Source: an uncultured Desulfobacca sp. (GTDB lineage: Bacteria; Desulfobacterota; Desulfobaccia; Desulfobaccales; Desulfobaccaceae). Taken from it: a DNA stretch of 13,087 nucleotides. This document shows, in pieces, positions 1-6,407 of this stretch. Each line of letters begins with the position of its first letter. Within the stretch, counting starts at the first letter, position 1. The notes under the pieces were generated by a model. The model was given only the letters and a program-made list of their open reading frames with translations, was not told where the DNA came from and made no database searches. The position numbers were made by a program, and so were the translations under genes. The stretch is from contig CALGOE010000147.1 in the NCBI GenBank assembly GCA_937958145.1, positions 1 through 13,087 on the forward strand. Direction: 5' to 3'.

Positions 1-781
1 CAACGAGATCCCCAGCAACGGCACCGAGACCGGGGAGCCTGAACCCGGGGGGTTGCGGCAAGGCCAGAACGGGGGAGGGGAGGGGGGCGGCGCCGACGTC
101 TCCCTGCCGCCGGCCCTGGAGATGCCGCCGGAACCCCGACCCTACGAGCTGATTCTGCCTTCGCATCTGGCGGTGGGGGCAGGCAGCGACGAAGGACAGG
201 AAGACGAATACCTCGAGCCGGATTCGCCATTTCTCCCCTTGGCCAGAGTGCGGGGCGACCTCACCCACCGTTTGCTGGAGGAGGTGGCCCAGGGGCGATC
301 CCTCCCCGACGCCGCGGCTGTGGCTGCAGCCCTGGCTCGAGTGGTGGCCGAGCCGGCCCAGGCCCTGAGCCTGGCCCAGGAAATCCTCACGGAAGTCCAG
401 GCCTGCCGGGCCGATCCTTTCCTGGCACCGCTTTTGGCGGCCGATCTGCCGTTGGCCAGGAGTGAGTGGCTCCTGGAAGCCTGGGGAGACCTGCCTGCCG
501 AGGCCTGGGACCATGCCGACCGGGGCAAGAGCCCCTGGCTCTACCGGGGGAAGATCGACCGTCTGGTGTATGACGGCCAGGATTGGTGGCTCATAGATTA
601 CAAAACCACCCGGCCGGGGCCCGGGGAGACCTGGGAAGATTTTATGGCCGGAGAAGTCGCCAAATATCGGCCCCAGATGGACGCCTATCGGGCCATGGCG
701 GCCAAGTTTTTTGATCTGGACCCTACCCTTATCAAGACGGTGTTGTATTTCACTGCGGCCCGCCGCGCCGTCCTGCTTTAA
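1..781 (+). CDS. RecB-like PD-(D/E)XK nuclease, C-terminal fragment (probable AddA/UvrD-type helicase-nuclease)
   Basis: The reading frame is open from base 2, so this is the 3' part of a gene that starts upstream; the TTG at 53 is not a convincing start. About 260 residues are visible. The first ~60 are Gly/Glu/Pro-rich and look like a linker. A G-x-x-x-H-x-x-LE-type element follows (RGDLTHRLLE, near 254-283). The nuclease core is GKIDRL (548-565), then an IDYKT strand (593-607), then a Gln in YRPQMDAYR (near 671). These are the D, D-x-K and Q motifs of RecB-family nucleases (PDDEXK_1). In AddA/RecB-like proteins this domain sits at the C-terminus of a UvrD-type helicase and degrades DNA ends during recombinational repair. 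The helicase part is outside the window, so a stand-alone nuclease is possible. The protein ends soon after the Q motif, as is normal for the family. Confidence 0.8.
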   Translation, partial: NEIPSNGTETGEPEPGGLRQGQNGGGEGGGADVSLPPALEMPPEPRPYELILPSHLAVGAGSDEGQEDEYLEPDSPFLPLARVRGDLTHRLLEEVAQGRSLPDAAAVAAALARVVAEPAQALSLAQEILTEVQACRADPFLAPLLAADLPLARSEWLLEAWGDLPAEAWDHADRGKSPWLYRGKIDRLVYDGQDWWLIDYKTTRPGPGETWEDFMAGEVAKYRPQMDAYRAMAAKFFDLDPTLIKTVLYFTAARRAVLL

Positions 782-1126
782 CGAGCTGTTGCCGGCATCC
801 ATCTCCTCAACCCAATGGGGTTCGGGGCATGGAGTGCAGGGACGGGGGACAGACGGGCCGGTCCCTGAGAATCGCTTTTTCGTTATCGGCGGCGGCGGCG
901 CGGCAAAAAAACAGGAACCGGCAACCAGCCGTGGGGTGAAAGATTGCTTTTCCCTGCCGGCATTTTATAATAAGCTCAACCAGGGAGGCCGGCCAGGCCG
1001 CCGGGGTGACGGCACGGCCTGACCCACGTTCGGCCCCTGGAAGGACTTCTTTGCCGTTGCCCTTTTTCGCCACCACGAGCTAAGTCAAAAGGAACCGACT
1101 GAAAACCAGATAACAAAGGAGACGTC
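782..1126. other. Intergenic region upstream of tkt
   Basis: About 345 bases without a convincing gene; the short frames here are GC-rich and of odd composition. It holds an imperfect hairpin (AGGGAC at 838-843 with GTCCCT at 861-866) followed ten bases later by CTTTTT (875-880), a weak candidate terminator for the nuclease gene. It also holds the candidate tkt promoter at 944-971 and the tkt ribosome binding site AAAGGAG at 1115-1121. The presumed transcript leader is about 150 bases. It contains GC-rich inverted segments around 985-1020, but I recognise no riboswitch class in it. Confidence 0.5.
944..971 (+). promoter_or_regulatory. Candidate sigma70-like promoter for tkt-rpiB
   Basis: A perfect -10 box TATAAT (966-971) lies 16 bases after TTGCTT (944-949), which matches the -35 consensus only at TTG. 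It is in the right place and orientation to drive tkt, with a leader of roughly 150 bases. The -10 is strong in an otherwise GC-rich region; the -35 is weak, so an activator may be needed. Confidence 0.5.
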
Positions 1127-3181
1127 ATGCCCGCGGATGCCGCTACCCAGATTCAACCCGCCTCAGCTCTGGACGAGTTATGCATTAACACCATCAGGTT
1201 TCTGGCTGTGGATGCCGTACAGCAGGCCCATTCCGGCCATCCGGGCATGCCCATGGGGGACGCGGCTATGGGGTATACTCTGTGGGATCGTTTCTTGAAA
1301 TTTAATCCCCGGGACCCCAACTGGCCGAATCGGGACCGTTTTGTCCTCTCGGCCGGCCATGGCTGCATGCTCCTCTATGCTCTCCTTTATCTCTATGGCT
1401 ATGATCTACCGTTGGAGGAAATCAAGAATTTTCGCCAGTTCGGCAGTATCACCCCCGGCCATGCCGAACACGGCAAGACCCCGGGAGTTGAGGTAACCAG
1501 CGGCCCGCTGGGACAGGGAATTGCCAACGCCGTGGGCCTGGCCATTGCCGAAGCGTCCTTGGCCGCAACCTATAATCGTCCCGGCTTTCCCCTGATCGAC
1601 CATTATACGTATGTCATTGCCAGCGATGGCGACATTATGGAAGGGGTGAGCGCCGAAGCCGCCTCATTGGCCGGCCACCTGCAGTTGGGGAAGCTCATCG
1701 TCCTGTGGTCCGACAATCGCGTCACCATCGAAGGGGGCACCAATCTCACCTTTACCGAGGATGTGCTGGCCCGCTATGCCGCTTACGGCTGGCAGGTGCA
1801 GCGGGTTTTGGACGGCAACGACCCGGCTCAGGTGGCCGCCGCCCTGGTGCTGGCCCAGGCCGAGACCCAGAGGCCGTCCTTTATTGCGGTCCGGACCCAT
1901 ATCGGCTATGGCAGTCCCCACAAACAGGACACGGCGGCAGCGCACGGCGAACCTTTGGGCCGGGAAGAGGTGCAGCTCACCAAACAACATCTGGGTTGGC
2001 CCCAGGAGCCTGCCTTCCTGGTGCCCGACCAGGTTCTGGCTCATTGCCGGCGGGCCGTGGCCCGGGGGCAGGCCTGGCAGATGGAGTGGCAAACCATGCG
2101 CCAGGCGTATGCCCGGGAATTCCCCGACCTGGCCCAGGAGCTGGAGCGCCGTCTCTCCCGGCAACTGCCCCCGGCGTGGGACCGGGATATCCCGGTTTTT
2201 CCAACAGATCACGGGCCGGTGGCCACCCGCAGCGCCTCCGGCCAGGTCCTCAATGCCATCGCCCCCCATCTGCCGGAACTCATGGGCGGCTCCGGCGACC
2301 TGGCCCCGAGCACCAAGACCGTGATCAAAAAAGGCGGCACCCTGCAGGCCACTCACCTCTGTGGCCGTAACGTCCACTTCGGCATCCGGGAACACGCCAT
2401 GGGCGCCATCGTCAACGGCCTGGCCTATTACGGCGGCTTCATCCCGTACGGCGCCACCTTTCTGGTCTTCAGCGACTATATGCGGCCGCCCATCCGTTTG
2501 GCCGCGTTGAGCAAACTCCATACGATTTTCATCTTTACCCACGACAGTCTGGGCGTGGGCGAGGACGGCCCGACGCACCAGCCGGTGGAGCACCTCCTGG
2601 CCTTGCGGGCCATTCCCGGCCTGCTGGTCATCCGCCCGGCCGATGCCAATGAGACCGCCGCGGCCTGGCGTCTGGCCATCAGCCGTCAGGAGGGGCCGGT
2701 GGTCCTGGTCCTCTCCCGCCAGAACCTGCCCATCCTCGATCCCGCCACCTACCCCCAGGTTTTGAGCGGGGTCCCGCACGGCGGCTATATCCTGGCCGAG
2801 GCCCCGGCCGGCGGCACTCCCCACGTCGTCATGGCGGCCACCGGCTCCGAAGTCCATCTGGCCTTGGCCGCCCGGGAGGCCCTGGCCGAGGAAAATATCC
2901 AGGTCCGGGTGGTCAGCTTCCCCTGTTGGGAGCTGTTCCAGAACCAGCCCTCAGCTTATCAGGAGGAGGTCTGTCCGCCGCAACTGCCCCTGGTGGCCAT
3001 CGAAGCCGGGGTATCCCTGGGCTGGCAGCCTTACATCCGGCGGGACACGCAAACGGCGGTGATTGCCGTGGACCGCTTCGGCGCCTCGGCCCCCGGGCCG
3101 GTGGTCCTGCGGGAATACGGCTTTAACCTGAAAAACGTCTGTGAACGGACCCGGGAGCTGCTGCAACGAGCCAAAGCCTGA
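1127..3181 (+). CDS. tkt: Transketolase
   Basis: Thiamine-diphosphate enzyme that moves two-carbon ketol units between sugar phosphates in the non-oxidative pentose phosphate pathway; cytosolic, normally a homodimer. The 684 residues match the usual ~660-690. Visible landmarks in order: HSGHPGMPMG (35-44), the HAEHGKTPGVEVTSGPLGQG segment (112-131), the ThDP/Mg motif beginning SDGD (166-169) and closing with Asn197, an active-site His in TAAAHG (269-274), the catalytic Glu in FGIREHAMG (Glu422), and GPTHQPVEHL (481-490) in the pyrimidine-binding domain. The start is supported by AAAGGAG (1115-1121) five bases before ATG. rpiB follows 151 bases downstream on the same strand; together they interconvert pentose phosphates and supply ribose-5-phosphate, which prs at the other end of the window consumes. 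Confidence 0.97.
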   Translation: MPADAATQIQPASALDELCINTIRFLAVDAVQQAHSGHPGMPMGDAAMGYTLWDRFLKFNPRDPNWPNRDRFVLSAGHGCMLLYALLYLYGYDLPLEEIKNFRQFGSITPGHAEHGKTPGVEVTSGPLGQGIANAVGLAIAEASLAATYNRPGFPLIDHYTYVIASDGDIMEGVSAEAASLAGHLQLGKLIVLWSDNRVTIEGGTNLTFTEDVLARYAAYGWQVQRVLDGNDPAQVAAALVLAQAETQRPSFIAVRTHIGYGSPHKQDTAAAHGEPLGREEVQLTKQHLGWPQEPAFLVPDQVLAHCRRAVARGQAWQMEWQTMRQAYAREFPDLAQELERRLSRQLPPAWDRDIPVFPTDHGPVATRSASGQVLNAIAPHLPELMGGSGDLAPSTKTVIKKGGTLQATHLCGRNVHFGIREHAMGAIVNGLAYYGGFIPYGATFLVFSDYMRPPIRLAALSKLHTIFIFTHDSLGVGEDGPTHQPVEHLLALRAIPGLLVIRPADANETAAAWRLAISRQEGPVVLVLSRQNLPILDPATYPQVLSGVPHGGYILAEAPAGGTPHVVMAATGSEVHLALAAREALAEENIQVRVVSFPCWELFQNQPSAYQEEVCPPQLPLVAIEAGVSLGWQPYIRRDTQTAVIAVDRFGASAPGPVVLREYGFNLKNVCERTRELLQRAKA

Positions 3182-3332
3182 GGGCTCGAGGCTTGACGCG
3201 AGCAGGATGGTTGCGCCGTCTCGCGGCTGCCGAGTCGGCGCGGCCAGAGCGGAAAAAGAGAGGGGGCGGAGGAGTTGCCGGGTCGCTTCCCCGGGGAGCA
3301 TTCTGGCACCAACCTGCCCAAGGAGATGAGCC

Positions 3333-3788
3333 ATGCGGGTGGGGATTGCCGCCGATCATGGCGGCTTTCAACTGAAGGAATACCTGGTGCCGTTGGTGCG
3401 CCGCTGGGGCTATGAGGTGATTGATTTCGGCGCCCACGAGTATAATCACGAAGATGACTACCCCGACCTGATCATTCCCCTGGCCCGCGCCGTGGCCTTT
3501 GGGGAAGTTGAGCGGGGGATAGCCATCTGCGGCAGCGGCGTCGGCGCGGCCATTACCGCCAATAAAATCCCAGGGGTGCGGGCGGCCTTGATCACCGATT
3601 TTTATTCGGCCCACCAGGGGGTGGAGCACGATGACCTCAATCTCCTCTGTTTGGGCGGCTGGGTGACCGGCCAGGCCCTGGCCCAGGACCTGGTACGGGC
3701 CTTTCTGACAGCCACCTTCAGCGGCCTGGAACGCCACCGCCGCCGCCTGGACAAGATTGCCCGCCTGGAGAAGGCCACCGGGGCCTAA
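3333..3788 (+). CDS. rpiB: Ribose-5-phosphate isomerase B
   Basis: Interconverts ribulose-5-phosphate and ribose-5-phosphate. The 151 residues match the RpiB/LacAB family size. The N-terminus reads MRVGIAADHGGF with the conserved Asp-His (8-9). The anion-hole and general-base segment is ICGSGVGAAITANKIPGVRA (65-84) with the catalytic-type Cys66. SAHQGVEHDDLNLLCLGG (92-109) carries the substrate-binding His and the conserved Asn of the family. The AHEYNHEDDYPD and SAHQGVEHDD forms resemble the subgroup also found in cyanobacteria and plants. Ribosome binding site AAGGAG (3320-3325) lies seven bases before the ATG. It follows tkt in the same orientation and probably shares its transcript. A weak hairpin overlaps the stop codon. 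Confidence 0.95.
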   Translation: MRVGIAADHGGFQLKEYLVPLVRRWGYEVIDFGAHEYNHEDDYPDLIIPLARAVAFGEVERGIAICGSGVGAAITANKIPGVRAALITDFYSAHQGVEHDDLNLLCLGGWVTGQALAQDLVRAFLTATFSGLERHRRRLDKIARLEKATGA

Positions 3789-3801
3789 ACACGGCCTCTT
3801 T
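3780..3801 (+). terminator. Weak candidate terminator after rpiB
   Basis: GGGGCC (3780-3785) can pair with GGCCTC (3793-3798, one G-T pair) around a seven-base loop that contains the rpiB stop codon. Only a short TTT-G-T tract follows. It would separate tkt-rpiB from the next operon, which has its own promoter, but the U-tract is poor. Confidence 0.28.
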
Positions 3802-3940
3802 GTCTGTAGCCTCCCACCGTAAGTTCTTCACTTCGGGTTGGCCGCACCTGGTGCGCGGCACCATTCCACCCACAGCAGCGGGCCCACTTCCCTGAAGCCC
3901 TTTTGCCGCAACCGGTGAGACTGGCGGCAGTCCCGAAGGA

Positions 3941-3969
3941 TTGACCGCCGCCGTTTGGACTGCTATACT
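3941..3969 (+). promoter_or_regulatory. Sigma70-like promoter of the ubiquitin-like operon
   Basis: TTGACC (3941-3946), 17-base spacer, TATACT (3964-3969). Five of six bases match consensus in each box with ideal spacing. The A/T-rich stretch around the -10 contrasts with the GC-rich surroundings. Transcription would start near 3976, leaving a leader of about 45 bases before the AbrB-like gene. This is one of the two best-matching promoters in the window and implies that the operon is transcribed independently of tkt-rpiB. Confidence 0.72.
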
Positions 3970-3982
3970 AAATTACAGATTT
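3970..3982. promoter_or_regulatory. Candidate operator: short inverted repeat at the transcription start
   Basis: AAAT (3970-3973) and ATTT (3979-3982) form a small palindrome directly behind the -10 box, over the expected start point. AbrB-fold proteins such as MazE and SpoVT often repress their own promoters through A/T-rich palindromes, and the first gene here encodes such a protein. The repeat is short and could occur by chance. Confidence 0.25.
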
Positions 3983-4019
3983 CCATATTGCTGACCTTCC
4001 CAGGCACAAGGAGTTGCAT

Positions 4020-4286
4020 ATGACGGTGGTGAAAGTATTGCGTCATGGCCAGATCACCCTGCCGAAAAACCTCCGGGAGGTGCTGGACATCAAAGAAGGA
4101 GATATTCTGGAAATTGAACTGGAGCAGTCGTGTCTGGTTCTGAAGGCCAAAATGTTGGTGGACAAGGCCAAGACCGCCGGCCCCGAGGCTGAGCAGGGTC
4201 TGCTGCCGGCGCTGCCGGCCGGCGGCATGCGTCAATCCCTGGCCGGGGTGGCGACGGTCAGGCCGGGAGGAGGGCAACATGACTGA
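4020..4286 (+). CDS. SpoVT/AbrB-type swapped-hairpin DNA-binding protein
   Basis: An 88-residue protein. Residues 1-45 form a classic AbrB/MazE domain: VVKVLRHGQITLPKNLREVL followed by an IKEGDILEIELEQ hairpin. Such domains dimerise by swapping hairpins and bind DNA as repressors or as antitoxin-type autoregulators. The C-terminal half is Ala/Gly/Pro-rich with no recognised domain. ATG at 4020 is preferred because AAGGAG (4008-4013) lies six bases upstream; a TTG at 4014 in the same frame overlaps no good site. It is the first gene behind the 3941-3969 promoter and overlaps the next gene by eight bases, so it is part of the operon and its probable regulator. No toxin of the MazF or PIN type follows, so this does not look like a normal toxin-antitoxin pair. 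Confidence 0.85.
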   Translation: MTVVKVLRHGQITLPKNLREVLDIKEGDILEIELEQSCLVLKAKMLVDKAKTAGPEAEQGLLPALPAGGMRQSLAGVATVRPGGGQHD

Positions 4287-4728
4287 GATAGTCCTCAGCG
4301 AGGAACAACAGCGCCAGGAACAACCCCTGCCGCTCGTGGTGGAAATTCTGCCCGGTCAGGCCGGCGAAGGACTGCTGGCCATTTTTGAGCCTGGCACCTA
4401 CGAAGACCAAACCCTGGCCGATCTGTGCCAGGAGATGTTAGCCCGCCGGGATTGGAGCATTGAAGAGCGCCAGATTCTTGAGGATATCCAGAGGCAGTTG
4501 CAGGGCGGCACCCTCCTGGCCCGGGGCCGGGACACCCAGGGGCCGGTCCAGGCATATACCCGGCTGGAGACCACCGAAGAGGGCGAAAGCTATTTCTATG
4601 TGCCGGTGCGGGCCATTAAGCCCCAGGAAGGGGGGCGCGTCCGGGCAAGGCGGCAAAGGCTCGAAGCAAAGACCAGAAGAATAATCTTATACCATTGCGC
4701 CAAGACCTTCCCATGTGGCAATTGCTGA
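4279..4728 (+). CDS. Small protein of unknown family; candidate ubiquitin-like modifier with C-terminal extension
   Basis: A 149-residue protein that I do not recognise by sequence. Its start is well supported by GGAGGAGGG (4266-4274) ahead of the ATG. Predicted order: strand LPLVVEIL (17-24), strand GLLAIFEPG (31-39), a helical region from TLADLCQEML through ILEDIQRQL (45-74), strand TLLARG (78-83), and a hydrophobic strand SYFYVPVRAI (104-113). After the last strand comes KPQEGG with Gly118-Gly119, then a strongly basic tail (RVRARRQRLEAK and onward). Strand-strand-helix-strand-strand ending in Gly-Gly is the beta-grasp modifier layout, and the tail could be removed by the JAB protease of the operon. 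That function is inferred from layout and neighbours only. A shared fold with the next protein, or an unrelated adaptor, are alternatives. Its 3' end overlaps an open -1 frame leading into the next gene. Confidence 0.75.
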   Translation: MTEIVLSEEQQRQEQPLPLVVEILPGQAGEGLLAIFEPGTYEDQTLADLCQEMLARRDWSIEERQILEDIQRQLQGGTLLARGRDTQGPVQAYTRLETTEEGESYFYVPVRAIKPQEGGRVRARRQRLEAKTRRIILYHCAKTFPCGNC

Positions 4729-5906
4729 GGGGCACAACCGAAATCATCGTGCAGGACGGCTTTCTCTATGTGCCGTTGCTGTTTGATCCCGACATTGCCG
4801 CGGCAGTGGCGGCCGGGGGAGGGGAGGGCAGGGCCGCGGTCTGCTCCTGCGAGGCGACAGACCTGAATGCGGGCCCGGCAACCCCCCTGCTGCAGCGGCA
4901 GGGCCATTATTTCATCCAATCTCTGTCTCTGGCAGCCCTGGTGGACCACTATGATGCGGTTTTTCCCGAGGAGTATGAGCGGGCCCGAAAGGCTTGTCTT
5001 GGGGAAATCCTGTCCCGGTTGGCTACCTGTCGGCCGCTCCTCGATTCCACGCTGCAGGCCATCCTTTTCGAGGTTTTCCCCTATTTCCTGCGCACCCGGA
5101 TAGGGAAAAAGCGGCCGCAGGGGAGGAATGTCGAGGCCGTGTTGGCCGCTTTGGCGGCTTCTCTGCCCACGCCCGTCCGGGCCGACTCTTTATTGAGGGC
5201 CTTGGCGGAGCAGGTGGCCACCCTGCAGGGGGTCGTGCAATGGCTGGCGGCCCGCCAGGCGGCGGTCGCCGCGCTGCCCCCTCCCCCGGCCGGGGGGCCG
5301 GCCTTGCAGCAGTGGCTGCACCAGGCTTTGCAGGCGCGTATTATTGCCCGGGAGCTGGCCCGGCGTCAGGAGGAGCTGGCTGCGCTCCAATCGTGGCAGC
5401 ACCTGCCCGAGCGCCAGTTGGCCGTTCTGCTCATTCTGGCCGCTCGGGGCGCCGCCGAGGTTGATGGCATCGGCTTCTGCCGGGACGCCAAACGGTCGGG
5501 GGCCTATTGGGTCTATAAGAGGAGCGGCCCTTTTGTCTTGCAGGATTACTACGGCCGGCCTTATCTCTTCCCTGACTGCCGGGTGGCTGTCTCCACCGCC
5601 GGGCCGTTCCAGCCGGTGGTCTTGGACACGTACAAACATCCGTTATTACGGCGGTTGGCGCCCCGGCAGCCCATCTGTCTGACAGATTATCAGCCCCCCC
5701 AGGAGTTTTCTGCGCCGGCGGTGATCCGGGCTCTGCAAGAAGGCCTGAATGCCCTTTATTATGGCTACAACAGCCGCAAACGCAACGGCTATAACAGCCT
5801 GGATGGCCTCGGGCAACACCATTCGGTGGTAGATTTTGCCGACTGGCGCCTGCCCAAAAATGATCCCAGACTCCTGTCTGGCGAGTTGGAAGTGAAAAAC
5901 AGGTGA
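4713..5906 (+). CDS. E2-like protein: long N-terminal region plus C-terminal UBC-fold domain
   Basis: A 397-residue protein from ATG 4713; an in-frame TTG at 4695 would add six residues, and neither start has a clear ribosome binding site. The N-terminal ~240 residues start with a strand-like DGFLYVPLLF, then are mostly helical with a PPPP linker (189-192) and no recognised domain. The C-terminal part carries E2 landmarks in the right order: strands YYGRPYLF (279-286) and FQPVVLDTY, then KHPLL with His309-Pro310, then RQPICLTDY with Cys322 (codon 5676-5678), then FSAP (332-335) before a helix. Ubiquitin-conjugating enzymes show a beta-meander, His-Pro-Asn, 6-12 residues, Gly-x-Ile-Cys-Leu and Trp-Ser-Pro in this order. 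Asn of His-Pro-Asn is replaced by Leu, as in some bacterial E2-like proteins. Inferred role: accepts the modifier from the E1 on Cys322 and transfers it. Confidence 0.8.
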   Translation: MWQLLRGTTEIIVQDGFLYVPLLFDPDIAAAVAAGGGEGRAAVCSCEATDLNAGPATPLLQRQGHYFIQSLSLAALVDHYDAVFPEEYERARKACLGEILSRLATCRPLLDSTLQAILFEVFPYFLRTRIGKKRPQGRNVEAVLAALAASLPTPVRADSLLRALAEQVATLQGVVQWLAARQAAVAALPPPPAGGPALQQWLHQALQARIIARELARRQEELAALQSWQHLPERQLAVLLILAARGAAEVDGIGFCRDAKRSGAYWVYKRSGPFVLQDYYGRPYLFPDCRVAVSTAGPFQPVVLDTYKHPLLRRLAPRQPICLTDYQPPQEFSAPAVIRALQEGLNALYYGYNSRKRNGYNSLDGLGQHHSVVDFADWRLPKNDPRLLSGELEVKNR

Positions 5907-5942
5907 GAATGACACGATTATACCGGCCAAAGCAGGCCACGG

Positions 5943-6350
5943 GTGACTGCGATTATGGCGCTACTATTGGACCGCATTAAAGCCGGCCGGGAGCAAAAGC
6001 CGGGCCAGCAGATCTGGCCGCCGACAGCCTTTGCCGCGGTGGCGGCCATCGTGCAGATGTTTGGCTTGACCGGTCTGGCCGACCTTGAGAGCGAGCGCCC
6101 TCGCCGTGAGACATTGACGCCTGGCGAGCGCCGCAGCCTCTTCCCGCTGCTGAGCGCCGCACAATACCAATTGACCATGGCCATTCTCCAGGAATATGAC
6201 AATCCGTATCTCGGCTATGCCCGCACCCCCGGCGAAATCACCATCAGCCACCAGCTCTGGCAAGGGCACGCCAAGATAGATCCCATGTCCCTGGCGAGAA
6301 CATCGTTGACCGCCATCTGGCGCCAGCAAAGCGCTGGTTGGCCGAAATAA
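5943..6350 (+). CDS. Hypothetical protein of the ubiquitin-like operon
   Basis: A 135-residue protein from GTG 5943, with AGCAGG (5931-5936) six bases upstream; ATG 5955 is an alternative start. I recognise no family. The first ~45 residues are hydrophobic and helical (TAFAAVAAIVQMFGLTGLADL) but too interrupted by polar and basic residues for a clear membrane segment. A charged link (ESERPRRETLTPGERR) leads to a helix SLFPLLSAAQYQLTMAILQE and a Tyr/Pro-rich turn (YDNPYLGYARTPG). It lies 36 bases after the E2-like gene and 57 before the AAA+ gene on the same strand. Conserved placement between these genes would suggest an adaptor or partner, but nothing in the sequence says which. Confidence 0.65.
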   Translation: MTAIMALLLDRIKAGREQKPGQQIWPPTAFAAVAAIVQMFGLTGLADLESERPRRETLTPGERRSLFPLLSAAQYQLTMAILQEYDNPYLGYARTPGEITISHQLWQGHAKIDPMSLARTSLTAIWRQQSAGWPK

Positions 6351-6407
6351 CTTTGAAACCCAGAGGCTAGCAGGCCAAACCTTTCACCATCCACCAAGAG
6401 CATTGTT

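Noticed and set aside
1664..2857. 397-codon open frame on the - strand
   Set aside because: It lies wholly antisense to transketolase, whose product is certain. Long antisense frames are common in GC-rich DNA, and its translation is low-complexity with no family motif.
3123..3737. 204-codon open frame on the - strand
   Set aside because: It is antisense to the tkt end and rpiB; rpiB has the catalytic motifs and a good ribosome binding site.
3850..3862. GGTGC/GCACC hairpin between rpiB and the operon
   Set aside because: A three-base loop and five-pair stem without a T tract in GC-rich DNA is too weak to call a terminator.
4020..4286. AbrB-like gene as the antitoxin of a toxin-antitoxin pair
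   Set aside because: The next gene does not resemble MazF, PIN or other known toxins, and it is followed by modifier-pathway genes.
5909..5980. Short 23-codon frame starting ATG after the E2-like stop
   Set aside because: The AGGTGA before it is too close to the ATG for a normal ribosome binding site. The peptide has no recognisable feature and overlaps the start of the 135-residue gene.
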